Of a stretch of 64,000 nt of DNA, positions 46,214 to 54,652 are shown piece after piece; positions within the stretch are counted from its first letter, which is position 1, and each line of letters opens with the position of its first letter. Source of the stretch: Arthrobacter sp. AL12 (lineage in GTDB: Bacteria > Actinomycetota > Actinomycetes > Actinomycetales > Micrococcaceae); assembly GCF_029960645.1 (NCBI RefSeq), contig NZ_JASBQY010000007.1, positions 109,067 through 173,066 on the forward strand, written 5' to 3'. The notes under the pieces are model-generated. The model ran no database searches. It saw only the letters and a program-made list of their open reading frames with translations, and was not told where the DNA came from. The translations under genes were made by a program, and so were the position numbers.

Positions 46214-48949
46214 ATGTTTCAGCAGGAAGTCGGCCTGCCTGCGGGCAGCGGCAGAACAGATTTGATCTCTACTATCCAACATTCGGGGAAGGGGCGGCCC
46301 GAGAAGCACTACACCCGGCACAAAACCGTTGAGGACGTGGTAGCGGCGCTGACATCGGGATCCGGCTGCGGGGCAGTCCTCGTCGGGGAGCACGGGGCTG
46401 GAAAATCATTCATTGCCCAGCGGGCCCTGGAACACTTGGGGGACGACTACCTGGTCGTCCAGGTCCGGGGCAGTTCCATCTCGTCCAAACTCCCGTACGG
46501 TGCCCTGAGCGTGCTGCTCAATGAACTCGATGCTTCCCACCTTGAGCACCCGCTGATGGTGCTCCGGGGCTTGACCCAGCTCCTTCATGCCCGGGCCCAG
46601 GGCCGCGGCGTCGTGCTCTTTGTCGACAACGCCCATGACCTTGATGAGCTCTCCACCATGATGGTTGCACAGCTCTGTGCAGGCGGACACGTACTGCTGC
46701 TCGCAGCGTGCGTTGACCTGCCGAATCTGGGCAGCGACATCATGGGACTCTGGAAGGACGATCTGTTGCGCCGGATCGACCTTGGCCCCTTCGATTTCCG
46801 TGAAACGGCCGACAGCCTTGCCCAGGAGTACGGCGGACACTTCTCCCACAGCGCGGCTCGCGCCCTCTGGAACGCAAGCGGCGGCAACGCTCTCTTCCTG
46901 CACTCCCTGGCACGGGAGCAGATCAAGCTCGGAACCATTGTCCGCCACGAGGACTTCTGGGTTTTGGGGGACAAAACGGTCGCTCTGGCCGGAGAGATAC
47001 GGGATGTTCTTAAAGCCCGCCTGAACCGGCTAAGCCCCGGCCAGCGCGACGTGTTCGAGCTCTTGGCGCTCGCCGGAGCCCTGCCCCTGCAGACCCTGAT
47101 GAGCGTGTCCCGGGCGCAGGACATAGACACGCTGCAGGAACGGGCACTGATCGTCGTCAGCCATGACCACCCGCCCATGGTGAGTATCGCCAACCCGGTC
47201 ACTGCCGGAATCGTTGCCAGCGTGGTGCCGCCGGGCCGCAGTGCGGAGCTTCGGCGCCGGCTGGGGGCTGTTCTCCAGGACCAGGACGTCGACGAATTCA
47301 CGGGGTCCACGGCGGTAGCGTGGGCTCTGGACTGCGGGGAAGAGGTGGGCCCCCGAATGGCCTTGGCGGCGGCGCGCCTCGCGAACAAGGCATCCGACCC
47401 GCAGTCCGCCCTGAGGTTTGCCCGGGAAATCGCGGGCGGCGAGAAACTGGCGGAAGTGGCCGTCGAATCTGCCCGGGCGCATATCGCCCTGCACAACGAC
47501 GACGCCGCCCGCCGAATCCTGAGCGACGTTGAACAGCGGGCAGGTGACGGACTTGCGCTGGGTGAGTGGGCCTCACTGCAGCTCCTGTGGGCCGAACTGG
47601 ACCGGCGCGGCCCTGCAGCATCGGCCAGCGCACTGGCCAGGCTGCAGGAGATTGAACTGCGGCTCACGGTCTCCGGGGAAGCCGGTGCGGAGCCGGATTC
47701 GGTCGCTGAGCGGTTGCGCCTGGCCTATGCCGAGCTGGCCGCCTTCGAAGGCCGGTACGGTGACGTCCTGCAAATGTTCGAGGACGCGGATACTGCCGAC
47801 CTCGGCAACGAAGCAAAGGTCATCGCCGCGAGCCTGCTGTGCGAGGCGAAAGCTGTCACCGGCGACGTCCTGGGCGCCGTAGGGCTCAGCAGGCAGGTCA
47901 TCCTTTCCGCTGGCACCCTCGACCTTTCCGATGCATCGATCCGCGAAATCCGCGGGCGGTTCCTGTTGCTCCTGCTGTTGTCGGCCAGATTCCGGGAGGC
48001 GGCAGACTTCATCGCCGACACCTCGGAATCCTGCGACCAGCAAGCCAGGCTGGGCGGCATGTTCGAGATCGGCCAAGGGATCGTTGACCTCCATCGCGGT
48101 CATCTCACGGGGGCAATCCAGCGGCTGCAGTCCGGGGTCTGGCAGCTCAGCGTGCACGATCCGGACGCTGTTGCCGGCCTCGCTGCCGCAGCCTGTGCGT
48201 ACGCTTACGCGCTCCAGGGCGATGAGGACAAAGCATGCGCCCTGCTGGTGGAAATCGAGGAGCAGCAGCCCCGGGCAACGTGGCTCGTGAACCGCCTCAC
48301 CCGGTACTTTGAGCTGTCCGCCAAAGCGGAAATTGGGCAGAAGACCGAGGCTCTGCGCGCACTGAAGCTGGAAGCCGACATTGATACGGACGCCTCTGCC
48401 CTTGCCACCGGCCTGCAGTTCCTCTCGGCGGTAGCCCGGCTGGGAGACCGCCAGGCCAGCCAGAAACTCAGTGACCTTGCGGACCAGGTCAGCGGGCACT
48501 TCGCCGCCCTGTGCTCGCGTCTCGCGGATGGGCTGGCGGATGCAGACAGCGAGGAACTGCTGGCTACATCCAAGGACGCCGACGCGGCAGGCCATGCGGT
48601 CTTCGCCAGGGATGTGACCAGAAAGGCGGTCAGCTGCGCGAACGACGCCGGGAACCGGATCTCCCTCCGGATGGCCCAGCGCACGCAGCAGTCCCTGGAG
48701 GACCGGTTCGGCAACCCCAGGAACGGAGTGCTCTCGCTGCTGACCTCCACGTTGACAGCCCGGGAATCGGAGGTGGCGGTCAGAGCGGCGGCGGGTACGT
48801 CCAACCGGAAGATCGCGGATGAGATGCACGTTTCTGTCCGCACCGTTGAGGGGCATCTCTACCAGGTATATGCCAAACTCCACGTCGCGAGCAGGTCGGA
48901 ACTTAAAGATGTCATCTCCGGACCGGTGGAACACGCCCGCCTGGGCTGA
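46214..48949 (+). CDS. LAL-type LuxR regulator 3 (A-type)
   Basis: 911 residues. Walker A GEHGAGKS at 58-65; Walker B VLFVDNAHDLDELS with Asp138-Asn139, as in regulator 1; pocket loop SGGNALFL. Like regulator 1 it has the order VRGSSISSKLPYGAL before Walker B and EQIKLGTIVRHEDFWVL after it. The C-terminal HTH is TARESEVAVRAAAG and VRTVEGHLYQVYAKLHV. ATG 46214 has GAAGG 8 nt upstream; TTG 46193 is an in-frame alternative. A possible promoter (CTGTCA, 18 bp, TAGTCA) lies just upstream. Regulator 4 begins 99 bp after the stop. Confidence 0.92.
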   Translation: MFQQEVGLPAGSGRTDLISTIQHSGKGRPEKHYTRHKTVEDVVAALTSGSGCGAVLVGEHGAGKSFIAQRALEHLGDDYLVVQVRGSSISSKLPYGALSVLLNELDASHLEHPLMVLRGLTQLLHARAQGRGVVLFVDNAHDLDELSTMMVAQLCAGGHVLLLAACVDLPNLGSDIMGLWKDDLLRRIDLGPFDFRETADSLAQEYGGHFSHSAARALWNASGGNALFLHSLAREQIKLGTIVRHEDFWVLGDKTVALAGEIRDVLKARLNRLSPGQRDVFELLALAGALPLQTLMSVSRAQDIDTLQERALIVVSHDHPPMVSIANPVTAGIVASVVPPGRSAELRRRLGAVLQDQDVDEFTGSTAVAWALDCGEEVGPRMALAAARLANKASDPQSALRFAREIAGGEKLAEVAVESARAHIALHNDDAARRILSDVEQRAGDGLALGEWASLQLLWAELDRRGPAASASALARLQEIELRLTVSGEAGAEPDSVAERLRLAYAELAAFEGRYGDVLQMFEDADTADLGNEAKVIAASLLCEAKAVTGDVLGAVGLSRQVILSAGTLDLSDASIREIRGRFLLLLLLSARFREAADFIADTSESCDQQARLGGMFEIGQGIVDLHRGHLTGAIQRLQSGVWQLSVHDPDAVAGLAAAACAYAYALQGDEDKACALLVEIEEQQPRATWLVNRLTRYFELSAKAEIGQKTEALRALKLEADIDTDASALATGLQFLSAVARLGDRQASQKLSDLADQVSGHFAALCSRLADGLADADSEELLATSKDADAAGHAVFARDVTRKAVSCANDAGNRISLRMAQRTQQSLEDRFGNPRNGVLSLLTSTLTARESEVAVRAAAGTSNRKIADEMHVSVRTVEGHLYQVYAKLHVASRSELKDVISGPVEHARLG

Positions 48950-49048
48950 CCGACCCGGGGCCCGGGCCTCCAGTCGGTCGGGGCGGAGCCGGCGCCCACG
49001 TTCCCGGGCGGTCCGGGCGCCGACGTGTTGCCGCGGGGAGGGCCGCAG

Positions 49049-51847
49049 GTGGAAAGCCTGACTGAGTCCGCAACCCTGGTGGGCCGGTCCGGCGTCGTCA
49101 AGGACATCGTCAAATGCCTGCGCGACGGCGGGACTGCCGGTGCCCTCATCGTCGGCAACCCGGGCACGGGGAAAACCGCAGTCTCCCGGGCTGTCATCCG
49201 GGAACTGCGTCCCCACACGGCCGTGATCCGGCTCTCGGCAACACCAGCACTGTCTGCCGTGCCGTTCGGCGCGCTATCGCCCTACCTCGGCGAGCTGCCC
49301 GCCCACGACCTGGATTCCTTTTCCGCCGTCGTCAAGGCCATGACAGACAGCATCAAGTCCCAGCCCAGCAAGCCGCTCTTCGTGATCGATGACGCCCAGT
49401 GCCTGGACCACGGGACGACGCAGCTCGTTGCGCAGGCGGTAGCGACCGGTGCTGCCAGCATCCTCGCCTTCAGCCGCCCGGGATTGCTGATCCCCGAGGA
49501 ATTCCTGGCCCTCTGGGATGACGGACTCGTTGCCAAGTTTGACCTCGAGCCGCTCACCCGGACCGAGGTGCACCAGCTTTGCGAGCAGGTTCTCCGCGCC
49601 GATGTCTCGCCGTGGGCCAGTGCGCTGTTCGCCGAGGCTTCTGCCGGAAACCCGTACATGCTGCTGTCCCTGATCGAACACGCCCGGACCACAGGTGCCC
49701 TGGCACTGCGCCACGGCACCTGGTTCCTCATCTCAACTCCCGGCCTGGCCGACATTCCCGTCGCCGACCTGATCGGCCACGAACTGCGGTCGATGTCACC
49801 CGAAGAAAGGACAGCCGCAGCGATAGTTGCCCTGGCGGGACCGCTGCCACTGGGCCAGCTGTTGGGGTTTGGCGGCCCGAAGGCTGTCGACGCCCTGGAA
49901 CGGGCCGGCATCATCACCGTCTCACGAGGCGCTGACCGGACGGTCCGCCCCGCGAGTCCCCTCATCGGGGAGATCATGCGCCGGTGGGTTCCGGCGGGAA
50001 AAAGCGCCGGTTTGCGTGCCAGCTTTGTCTCACTTCATCCGGGAGGGCCAGTACCCCCGGACGCATTCCTGAACCGGGTTCGATGGGCGCTGGACTGTGG
50101 AGCCGCGGTGCCGCCGGAGGAGCTTCTCAAGGCGGCGTGCACTGCCAACGCCGCCCTCGACGCCCGGTCCGCGTTGCGGACCGCCGAGGCAATTTCCGAT
50201 GATGCGAAGCTGCCCGAGGCCCGGTTGCAGATGGCCTACGCGCGGTACCTGCTGGGCGACCGCCAGCAGTCCGCGAACTTCCTGCGGCTCGCTGAGCCCA
50301 TGCCAAACGAAAACGCCCGCTATCTGGCGGCTCTGCTGTCCGCCAGGCTGACGGCACGAACAACGACGCCGGGGAACCGGGTAGCAATCGACCGCAGCCG
50401 TGCCACCGCCGCAGGACCAGACACCGCCGGAGCCGGCACAGCAGGAACGGGCGCCCAGGGGGGTGGAAGTGCCGGAACTCCCGCCGCCGCTATCCCCGCC
50501 GTGCCGGCCGACGTCGGGCTTCCCCCCACCGGCCAAGGGGCCTTCCCCAGCGACGCCGGGTCGGGGCCGTCATGGCTGGATTTGGCCGCGGTGGCACAGG
50601 CGGCGCGGTCCGCCGGCAGCCGGCCGAACAGGAACCAGTTGAACGGCGGCCAGGAGGACCGTGAGGGCGGGCTGAGCCGGCTGATCGTGGCCGCCGGGGA
50701 GCGGCCGGAGATTAAGATCCCGGCCGAGTCGCTGCTCGCCGAATTGCTCTGTGCCAAAGGCCGGGTGGTGGACGGCCTGGGGCTGGCCCGCGAGGCCTGG
50801 CAAGGGGCCCGGAGCGCCAGCCTGGCATTGCCCCTCATGTATGAGGACCTCCTGGTGCGCTACAGCCTGAGCCTTAATTGGGCGGGGGAATGGGAAGCGC
50901 TCGCCGCAGCCCTCGATGAATACGAGGCCGACTTTCCGTCGCGGCTGCTGCTCAGCGGCGGCATCCTGCACTTGATGAGGGGCCTCGCCCGTGTCCGTCA
51001 GGGGCGCATGCCCGAGGGGATTGCCGAGCTGGTTCTTGGCGTCGAGGATCTCACGATTGCCGATCCCTGGGAATTGCTGCCGTTCGCCCATGCGGTCGCA
51101 GCATACGCCGCCTCCGTGGTGGGTCACCCACGGGAGGCCGAGGAGCACGCGACAGCTTTCCGGCTGTCCCGGTACCGCGGTCCGGGGGCACTCCCGCTTC
51201 TCGCCGAAGCGTACTCGACCGCCGCTGGCGGAGCGCCCGGGGGCGCTGCCGACGTCAGCAAGAGGCTCGGCGGCCTGGCGGAGGAGGCCCGGCGGCAGGG
51301 TCTGCGGGGGGTTGAGACGGACATCAGGCGATTGGCCGTGCGCCGCGGGGACACGGCGGCAGCTGACGGTCTTGCCCGGAGCAGCCTCGCGGTGGAGGGG
51401 CGGGAGGCCGGCATGCTCCACGACTACGCGCTCGCGGTGCTTCATGCGGACGACGCCGAACTCGTCAGGATCAGTGACAAGGCGCTGCGCGCCGGCTATG
51501 TGTTGCTGGCGCTCGAAGCGGCGCAGCAAGCGGAACGCTGCCTCGCCGAAACCACGGACAAACGGAAACTGCTGGCTGTCCAGCGCAAGATCCAGAACAG
51601 GATGACTGCTGCCGGCATGGCTGCCCATATTGACCTGGTCCGTCCGGAACAGGATGCCGAACTTACCGCCCGGGAAACCGAAATCCTGGACCTGGTGTCC
51701 GCCGGGGCCACCAACTCCGAGATAGCCAAGCGGCTCTGCGTGTCCCAGCGGACCGTGGAAGGACACCTCTACCGGGTGTTCGCCAAACTCGGCGTCAGCC
51801 GGCGGGTTGACCTGATCGACACCGGCGGCCATTCACACAGGCCCTGA
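49049..51847 (+). CDS. LAL-type LuxR regulator 4 (B-type)
   Basis: 932 residues. Walker A GNPGTGKT at 36-43, Walker B LFVIDDAQCLDHG with Asp114-Asp115, pocket loop SAGNPYML, and HARTTGALALRHGTWFLI as in regulator 2. An insert of about 100 residues near 440-540, rich in Gly, Ala, Thr and Pro (for example TAGAGTAGTGAQGGGSAG), interrupts the helical middle and is absent from the other three. The HTH reads TARETEILDLVSAG and QRTVEGHLYRVFAKLGV. GTG 49049 is preferred because GGGGAGGG lies 6 nt upstream; GTG 49025 has none. Six tandem 13-bp repeats follow the stop. Confidence 0.92.
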   Translation: MESLTESATLVGRSGVVKDIVKCLRDGGTAGALIVGNPGTGKTAVSRAVIRELRPHTAVIRLSATPALSAVPFGALSPYLGELPAHDLDSFSAVVKAMTDSIKSQPSKPLFVIDDAQCLDHGTTQLVAQAVATGAASILAFSRPGLLIPEEFLALWDDGLVAKFDLEPLTRTEVHQLCEQVLRADVSPWASALFAEASAGNPYMLLSLIEHARTTGALALRHGTWFLISTPGLADIPVADLIGHELRSMSPEERTAAAIVALAGPLPLGQLLGFGGPKAVDALERAGIITVSRGADRTVRPASPLIGEIMRRWVPAGKSAGLRASFVSLHPGGPVPPDAFLNRVRWALDCGAAVPPEELLKAACTANAALDARSALRTAEAISDDAKLPEARLQMAYARYLLGDRQQSANFLRLAEPMPNENARYLAALLSARLTARTTTPGNRVAIDRSRATAAGPDTAGAGTAGTGAQGGGSAGTPAAAIPAVPADVGLPPTGQGAFPSDAGSGPSWLDLAAVAQAARSAGSRPNRNQLNGGQEDREGGLSRLIVAAGERPEIKIPAESLLAELLCAKGRVVDGLGLAREAWQGARSASLALPLMYEDLLVRYSLSLNWAGEWEALAAALDEYEADFPSRLLLSGGILHLMRGLARVRQGRMPEGIAELVLGVEDLTIADPWELLPFAHAVAAYAASVVGHPREAEEHATAFRLSRYRGPGALPLLAEAYSTAAGGAPGGAADVSKRLGGLAEEARRQGLRGVETDIRRLAVRRGDTAAADGLARSSLAVEGREAGMLHDYALAVLHADDAELVRISDKALRAGYVLLALEAAQQAERCLAETTDKRKLLAVQRKIQNRMTAAGMAAHIDLVRPEQDAELTARETEILDLVSAGATNSEIAKRLCVSQRTVEGHLYRVFAKLGVSRRVDLIDTGGHSHRP

Positions 51848-51855
51848 GGCCCCCA

Positions 51856-51933
51856 GAGGGACAACCCGGAGGGACAACCCGGAGGGACAACCCGGGGGGA
51901 CAGCCCGGGGGGACAGCCCGGGGGGACAACTGA
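51856..51933. repeat. Six 13-bp tandem repeats after regulator 4
   Basis: Three copies of GAGGGACAACCCG (from 51856, 51869, 51882), two of GGGGGACAGCCCG (from 51895, 51908) and a last GGGGGACAACTGA (from 51921). The array starts 9 bp after the regulator 4 stop and ends 87 bp before sufS. Confidence 0.92.
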
Positions 51934-52020
51934 GGACCCCGGTATTACCTGCAGAATCGGGTGCGCCGTTCCGTGGGATGATGGAAAGTAGTCCATTTCA
52001 CCCGATCCGAGGAGGCCAGC

Positions 52021-53334
52021 GTGGCTTTTGTGCCGACGTCAGAGTCCCGGGCCCTGCTCTCGCCAGCCCTGACCGACGATGAGGTGTTGCGGATCCGCAA
52101 TGATTTCCCCATCCTCGCCCGGCCCATGGGCGGTCACCCCCTGATCTATCTCGATTCCGGGGCGACCTCGCAGAACCCGATCAGCGTCATCGAGGCCGAG
52201 CAGGAGTTCTATGAGCAGCGGAACGCCGCCGTTCACCGCGGCGCGCACCTGCTGGCCGTGGAAGCCACGGAGTCGTTCGAGGACGCCCGCGAGACCCTGG
52301 CCGCCTTTGTGGGCGCAGACGCCGACGAGATCATCTGGACCTCCAACGCCACCGAGGGACTGAACCTCCTCAGCTACGCGTTCCTGAACTCGTCCCTGCC
52401 GGGGGCCGCCGGGCCGGCGGCACGCTTCGCCCTGGGAGCCGGCGACGAGATTGTCGTCACCGAGATGGAACACCACGCGAACCTTATCCCGTGGCAGCAG
52501 CTCGCGGAGCGTACCGGTGCGACCCTTCGGTTCGTCCCCGTCGATGATGCCGGTGCGCTGGACCTCGACGCTGCTGCCGGGATTATCAGCCCGGCCACCC
52601 GGGTCCTCGCCTTCAGCCACGCCTCGAATGTCCTGGGGACCATCAACCCGGTCAAGACCCTGGTGGCGATGGCCCGCCGGGTGGGTGCCCTGACCGTGCT
52701 GGACGCCTGCCAGTCCGCGCCCCACCTTCCCCTGGACGTGAAGGACCTGGATGTCGACTTCGCGGTCCTCTCGGGCCACAAGATGCTGGGACCCACCGGC
52801 ATCGGCGTGCTGTACGGCCGGTCCGAGCTGTTGAACGCGTTGCCGCCGTTCCTGACCGGGGGATCGATGATCACCACGGTGACGATGGAGCGTGCCGCCT
52901 TCCTGCCTGCCCCGCAGCGCTTCGAAGCAGGGACCCAGAAGGTCTCCCAGGCCATCGCACTCGCCGCAGCGGCGAACTACCTCACCGAGACGGGCATGGG
53001 CCGCGTCCACGCCTGGGAATCCCTGCTCGGGCAGCGCCTCGTCGAAGGCCTCTCATCGATTCCCGGCATCCGCGTCCTCGGGCCGGCCCCCGGCGAGGAG
53101 CGGATCGGCCTCGCCTCCTTCGATGTCGCCGGCGTGCACGCCCACGACGTCGGACAGTTCCTCGATAGCAAGGGAATCGCCGTCCGCGTGGGCCACCACT
53201 GCGCGCAGCCGCTCCACCGGCGCCTCGGCCTGACGGCAAGCACCAGGGCCAGCACCTACCTGTACAACACAACGTCCGACGTCGACACGTTCCTCGCGGC
53301 TGTCGCCGGGGTCCGAGCCTACTTTGGAGCCTAA
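52021..53334 (+). CDS. sufS: Cysteine desulfurase SufS
   Basis: PLP enzyme that takes sulfur from cysteine as a persulfide for Fe-S cluster assembly. 437 residues. It has YLDSGATSQNPISVIE, NAAVHRGAHLLAVEAT, the PLP lysine in SGHKMLGPTG (K254) and the persulfide cysteine in RVGHHCAQPLHRRLG (C394), which is the SufS (class II) context. GTG 52021 follows GAGGAGG. sufU begins 12 bp downstream, so the two form an operon. The SufBCD scaffold genes are not in the window. Confidence 0.96.
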   Translation: MAFVPTSESRALLSPALTDDEVLRIRNDFPILARPMGGHPLIYLDSGATSQNPISVIEAEQEFYEQRNAAVHRGAHLLAVEATESFEDARETLAAFVGADADEIIWTSNATEGLNLLSYAFLNSSLPGAAGPAARFALGAGDEIVVTEMEHHANLIPWQQLAERTGATLRFVPVDDAGALDLDAAAGIISPATRVLAFSHASNVLGTINPVKTLVAMARRVGALTVLDACQSAPHLPLDVKDLDVDFAVLSGHKMLGPTGIGVLYGRSELLNALPPFLTGGSMITTVTMERAAFLPAPQRFEAGTQKVSQAIALAAAANYLTETGMGRVHAWESLLGQRLVEGLSSIPGIRVLGPAPGEERIGLASFDVAGVHAHDVGQFLDSKGIAVRVGHHCAQPLHRRLGLTASTRASTYLYNTTSDVDTFLAAVAGVRAYFGA

Positions 53335-53346
53335 GGACTTTTCCGT

Positions 53347-53814
53347 ATGAGCCTTGAACAGCTGTACCAGCAGATCATCCTGGAACACGCGAAACTGCGC
53401 ACCGGCAGCGGGCTGGCCGAGACGCCGGTTCCGGCGGGGGCGTCGGCCGGGCAGTCCCACCAGCTCAACCCGGTCTGCGGGGATGAGGTCACTGTCCGCG
53501 TGGCGGTGTCTGACGGGAAGGTCGCCCAGTTGCGCTGGGACGGCCAGGGGTGTTCGATTTCCATGGCCTCGGCCTCGGTACTCGCCGAGCTCGCCGAAGG
53601 GATGGACGTGGCCGGTTTCACTGCGGTTATCGACAGCTTCCGGGACGTCCTGCGCTCCCGGGGGAAACTCGCCGCGGATCCGGAAATCCTCGGCGACGCG
53701 GCCGCTTTTGAAGGTGTCTCGAAGTACGCCGCCCGGGTGAAGTGCGCCATGATCTCCTGGGTCGCGGCCGAGGACGCCCTGGCCCAGGCCCGAACGTCGA
53801 GCACCGCACCTTAG
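53347..53814 (+). CDS. sufU: SufU, zinc-dependent sulfurtransferase / Fe-S assembly protein
   Basis: Accepts persulfide sulfur from SufS and passes it on to the Suf scaffold. 155 residues. It carries three conserved cysteines (C44 in NPVCGDEV, C69 in GQGCSISMAS, C133 in VKCAMISW) with Asp46, the zinc-site set typical of SufU. It also has the region between C69 and C133 that separates SufU from IscU. Convergent with the SCO4848-like gene. Confidence 0.95.
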   Translation: MSLEQLYQQIILEHAKLRTGSGLAETPVPAGASAGQSHQLNPVCGDEVTVRVAVSDGKVAQLRWDGQGCSISMASASVLAELAEGMDVAGFTAVIDSFRDVLRSRGKLAADPEILGDAAAFEGVSKYAARVKCAMISWVAAEDALAQARTSSTAP

Positions 53815-53881
53815 GCTCCGGCGGGTAGCGCCCGGAACCTGGCCTGGCCCGCCGCCTGGCCAGACCCGTCTGACCGCGCCC

Positions 53882-54103
53882 CTAGCTGATCAGGCCGGCG
53901 ATCCCGATGGCCGCCGTCGCCGCCCCGAGCAGCATGGAGATACTGACCAGGACGACGTGGACGGTGAGGAAGCGGGTGGCTTTGCCGTCCGTGTCGCGGG
54001 ACCTTGGATCCTTCATGACCCGGCGCAGGAACTGCGGCCAGACAACAAGGGACCAGAGGCCGGCAACGATCAGAACGGCGGCCAGGATTGCCGGCAGCTC
54101 CAT
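53882..54103 (-). CDS. SCO4848 family small membrane protein
   Basis: 73 residues, two membrane helices (LPAILAAVLIVAGLWSLVVW and VHVVLVSISMLLGAATAAIG) joined by a charged loop RRVMKDPRSRDTDGKA. The proline/tryptophan pattern in the first helix fits the actinobacterial SCO4848 family, function unknown. It starts 3 bp after the DUF2505 stop, so the two are co-transcribed. Confidence 0.82.
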   Translation of the reverse strand: MELPAILAAVLIVAGLWSLVVWPQFLRRVMKDPRSRDTDGKATRFLTVHVVLVSISMLLGAATAAIGIAGLIS

Positions 54104-54106
54104 GTG

Positions 54107-54604
54107 CTAGTGGCTTTCGAGCCAGGCCTGGGCCTGGGTGGACTGGATGTTCAGGGCCTTGCCCACCATCGGTTCGGCCGCTTCGGCAATCTTGCCGCCC
54201 AGGAACGGGACCGACGACGTCACAGTGCCCTCAAGCTCGATCCGGGTGCTGCCGCCGTCGGAGACGAGGCGCTGGACGGCATTGACGTCCAGGGGCGCCC
54301 CGGAGACTTTCAGGGTGATGCTGCTCAGCCGGGAGCCGTCGGCAGCGGGGGCGTCCCAGCTCTCGAGCTGAGTCACCTTCAGGCGTTCGCCGACGAATTT
54401 CCTGGCCATGTCCGGCATCCGGTGGGTCGGGATGGTCCGCACGGTCGTGGTGCTGAAGGCGCCGGCCGTGTCGCCGTCGACGGTGAAGGATTCGAGGGTC
54501 CCGCCGACGAGTTCGCTCGTGTGGCGCAGGAAGTCCTCGTTGACGAAAACGGCGGTGACTCGGTCAACGTGGTGCGGAAGGCTGGTGGATGCACTCAATG
54601 CCAT
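54107..54604 (-). CDS. DUF2505 family protein
   Basis: 165 residues of the actinobacterial DUF2505 family, which resembles the START/SRPBCC fold. It begins LSASTSLPHHVDRVTAVF and has VRTIPTHRMPDMARKFVG and VPFLGGKIAEAAEPMVGKAL near the end. No catalytic residues are evident; the fold suggests binding of a lipid-like ligand. GGAGGA lies 5 nt before ATG 54604. Confidence 0.85.
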   Translation of the reverse strand: MALSASTSLPHHVDRVTAVFVNEDFLRHTSELVGGTLESFTVDGDTAGAFSTTTVRTIPTHRMPDMARKFVGERLKVTQLESWDAPAADGSRLSSITLKVSGAPLDVNAVQRLVSDGGSTRIELEGTVTSSVPFLGGKIAEAAEPMVGKALNIQSTQAQAWLESH

Positions 54605-54652
54605 GGGGGTCCTCCGTGGGGGTGGAACTGGTCGTTTCGGGCTCCAAACATC

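Noticed and set aside
33971..51933. The 176-bp and 13-bp repeats as CRISPR arrays
   Set aside because: The repeats are contiguous with no unique spacers of constant length, and there are no cas genes.
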